From Maea johnstoni (taxonomy: Eukaryota > Annelida > Polychaeta > Spionida > Magelonidae), in assembly GCA_963942565.1 (NCBI GenBank), contig OZ012685.1, positions 1,093,147 to 1,157,146 of the forward strand: a stretch of 64,000 bases of DNA, written 5' to 3'. The notes under the pieces are model-generated. The model was not told the DNA's origin. It saw only the letters and a program-made list of their open reading frames with translations, and made no database searches. Positions 62,796 through 64,000 of the stretch are shown in pieces (within the stretch, counting starts at the first letter, position 1; each line of letters opens with the position of its first letter). The position numbers were made by a program, and so were the translations under genes.

Positions 62796-64000
62796 TAATT
62801 TTAATCTCAGCATTATGTTCTGTTTTCCCACAAATCACCACTCCTATTGCTTTCGGGGATTGAAATGGTCGACACCATACCCCTATGGGGTGTTAACTTA
62901 AGTAGTTTGTAATGTCTTTGTTTTGTTGTTGTACAAAATTTGCTATATACATTTACTAAATGATATACTTTTTGGAGGGATATGTTTTTGTTTGTAGTTT
63001 TAAACAAATAAAACCGAATTGACCATAGACTCTGTCGTTCACCTGGTTTTCCTACACTTGCTAAATATATTGGTTAATCTTCTACCAACGTGTTCTCTCT
63101 GTCAATGACCTGGATATATGATGCTTTATAAAAAAGATCTAGGAATTAAGGATGAAAAGTCACACTTTTCTTGAAGGATATTTGACGATTGTCTTCCAGT
63201 CAACACTTGCCTTTCAACCACTTTCCAAAAATGCTCTGGTCCAGATATCATCAGGATATTATGGCCGTCACAGGCATAAACGGTTTCGGTCGTCGCTGCT
63301 GCTTAGGGCCTGCTGTCGTCACATATATCCATTGTTACATAAGGGCCAAGGGTACTGACAAATTATTTTGTACCTTTCAATAGTAAATTTGGATTGCTGA
63401 TATCAGTTAAACCCGTATCTAAACAATCTCACTTGCTGACGTAGCGGCATAATGGTAAGAGGCTGGCTCTCACGTGTAAGATCTTCGCTGTATCCTCGTC
63501 AGTACGTTACGATTGTAGGGAGTTGTGGACGACTCGTAACTAAAAGTCTGCGTTGGACTACTTGTAAAGAGGAGGGTATTTCTTCTCGGTACCAGGAATC
63601 CATTGCTTTTTAAAAGACCAGTAAAAGTACATACTGTAAACATAAAAAAAATTAGAAACAAAATAGAATTGTTTCGATTTTTTAAAGTTTTGCATGATAC
63701 GTTACGATTGTAGAGCGTTGTGGATGACTCGTAACTAAAAGACTCCCTTGCAAAGAGGGGGGTATTTCTTCTCGGTACCAGGAATCCATTGCTTTAAAAA
63801 AAAACAAAGTTTATACTGTAAACGCAAAAAAGAAACAACTAGAAACAATAGAAAAAAGATAGGAAGTGAGTTTCGATTTTCAAGAATTTTGCATGATTCG
63901 GTGTGGTGCATTACCTTTAAGATGCCCTATGGGGCCAGTTTATTGGACTCAGTTTTCCTTCATCCTGCTTTTCTTTGATATTTTCGCCTATACATAGTAA
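62275..64000. repeat. Tandem amplicon unit 3, truncated by the window end
   Basis: Follows unit 2 directly with the same border repeat (62275-62795), the intermediate segment and the 195-bp duplication (about 63504-63898). By eye it is closer to unit 2 than to unit 1 (for example ATTTACTAAATGATATAC and TTTTTGGAGGGATATG are shared with unit 2). The array continues beyond the window. Confidence 0.93.

Overview
The window is animal genomic DNA, most likely from a marine invertebrate such as a lancelet, hemichordate, echinoderm or mollusc. It has split genes with GT-AG introns, long (TA)n tracts, tRNA-derived SINEs, many MITEs, a LINE, a tyrosine-recombinase retrotransposon, and two invertebrate-style gene types. 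The species cannot be fixed from the sequence alone. Most of the DNA is non-coding and repeat-derived.

Left part (1-21386): single-copy DNA around the last coding exon of a BMP3/GDF10-type TGF-beta ligand on the + strand (18647-18838). The upstream 18.6 kb has no exon that looks like the propeptide or the first half of the mature domain. It is therefore probably one long intron, or intron plus 5' flank. It holds three SINE families, several hairpin or foldback MITEs (including a pogo-like MITE nested in a Harbinger-like one), a 0.7-kb near-perfect palindrome with TTAA ends, and three long (TA)n tracts.

Right part (21387-64000): a tandem amplicon. One 19-22 kb unit is present twice in full (21387-40446 and 40447-62274), and a third copy starts at 62275. 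Each full unit reads: a 0.52-kb border sequence; a 195-bp duplicated block; a truncated LINE on the minus strand whose 3' region holds an 84-bp tandem array (about 11 monomers in unit 1, about 59 in unit 2); a two-exon minus-strand gene for a somatomedin-B plus Methuselah-like seven-helix receptor; a DIRS-type retrotransposon on the same strand just upstream of the receptor promoter; and an inverted copy of the border sequence. Units are joined through a 0.92-kb palindromic core, so every junction is a palindrome of about 1.96 kb.

The receptor gene is the clear host gene of the amplicon. A 97-nt signal-peptide exon with a TATA box lies about 2.6 kb upstream of a 2.8-kb exon with a matching reading phase. 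Both copies are open and encode 976 residues that differ at 19 positions, 18 of them in the C-terminal 45%. The DIRS element, LINE and intronic MITE sit at the same place in both units and so predate the duplication. A solo LTR (unit 2 only), array growth, a 0.65-kb insertion in array 1 and a 1.35-kb indel came later. The most unusual structure is this receptor-bearing unit bounded by inverted repeats and joined by a palindromic core.
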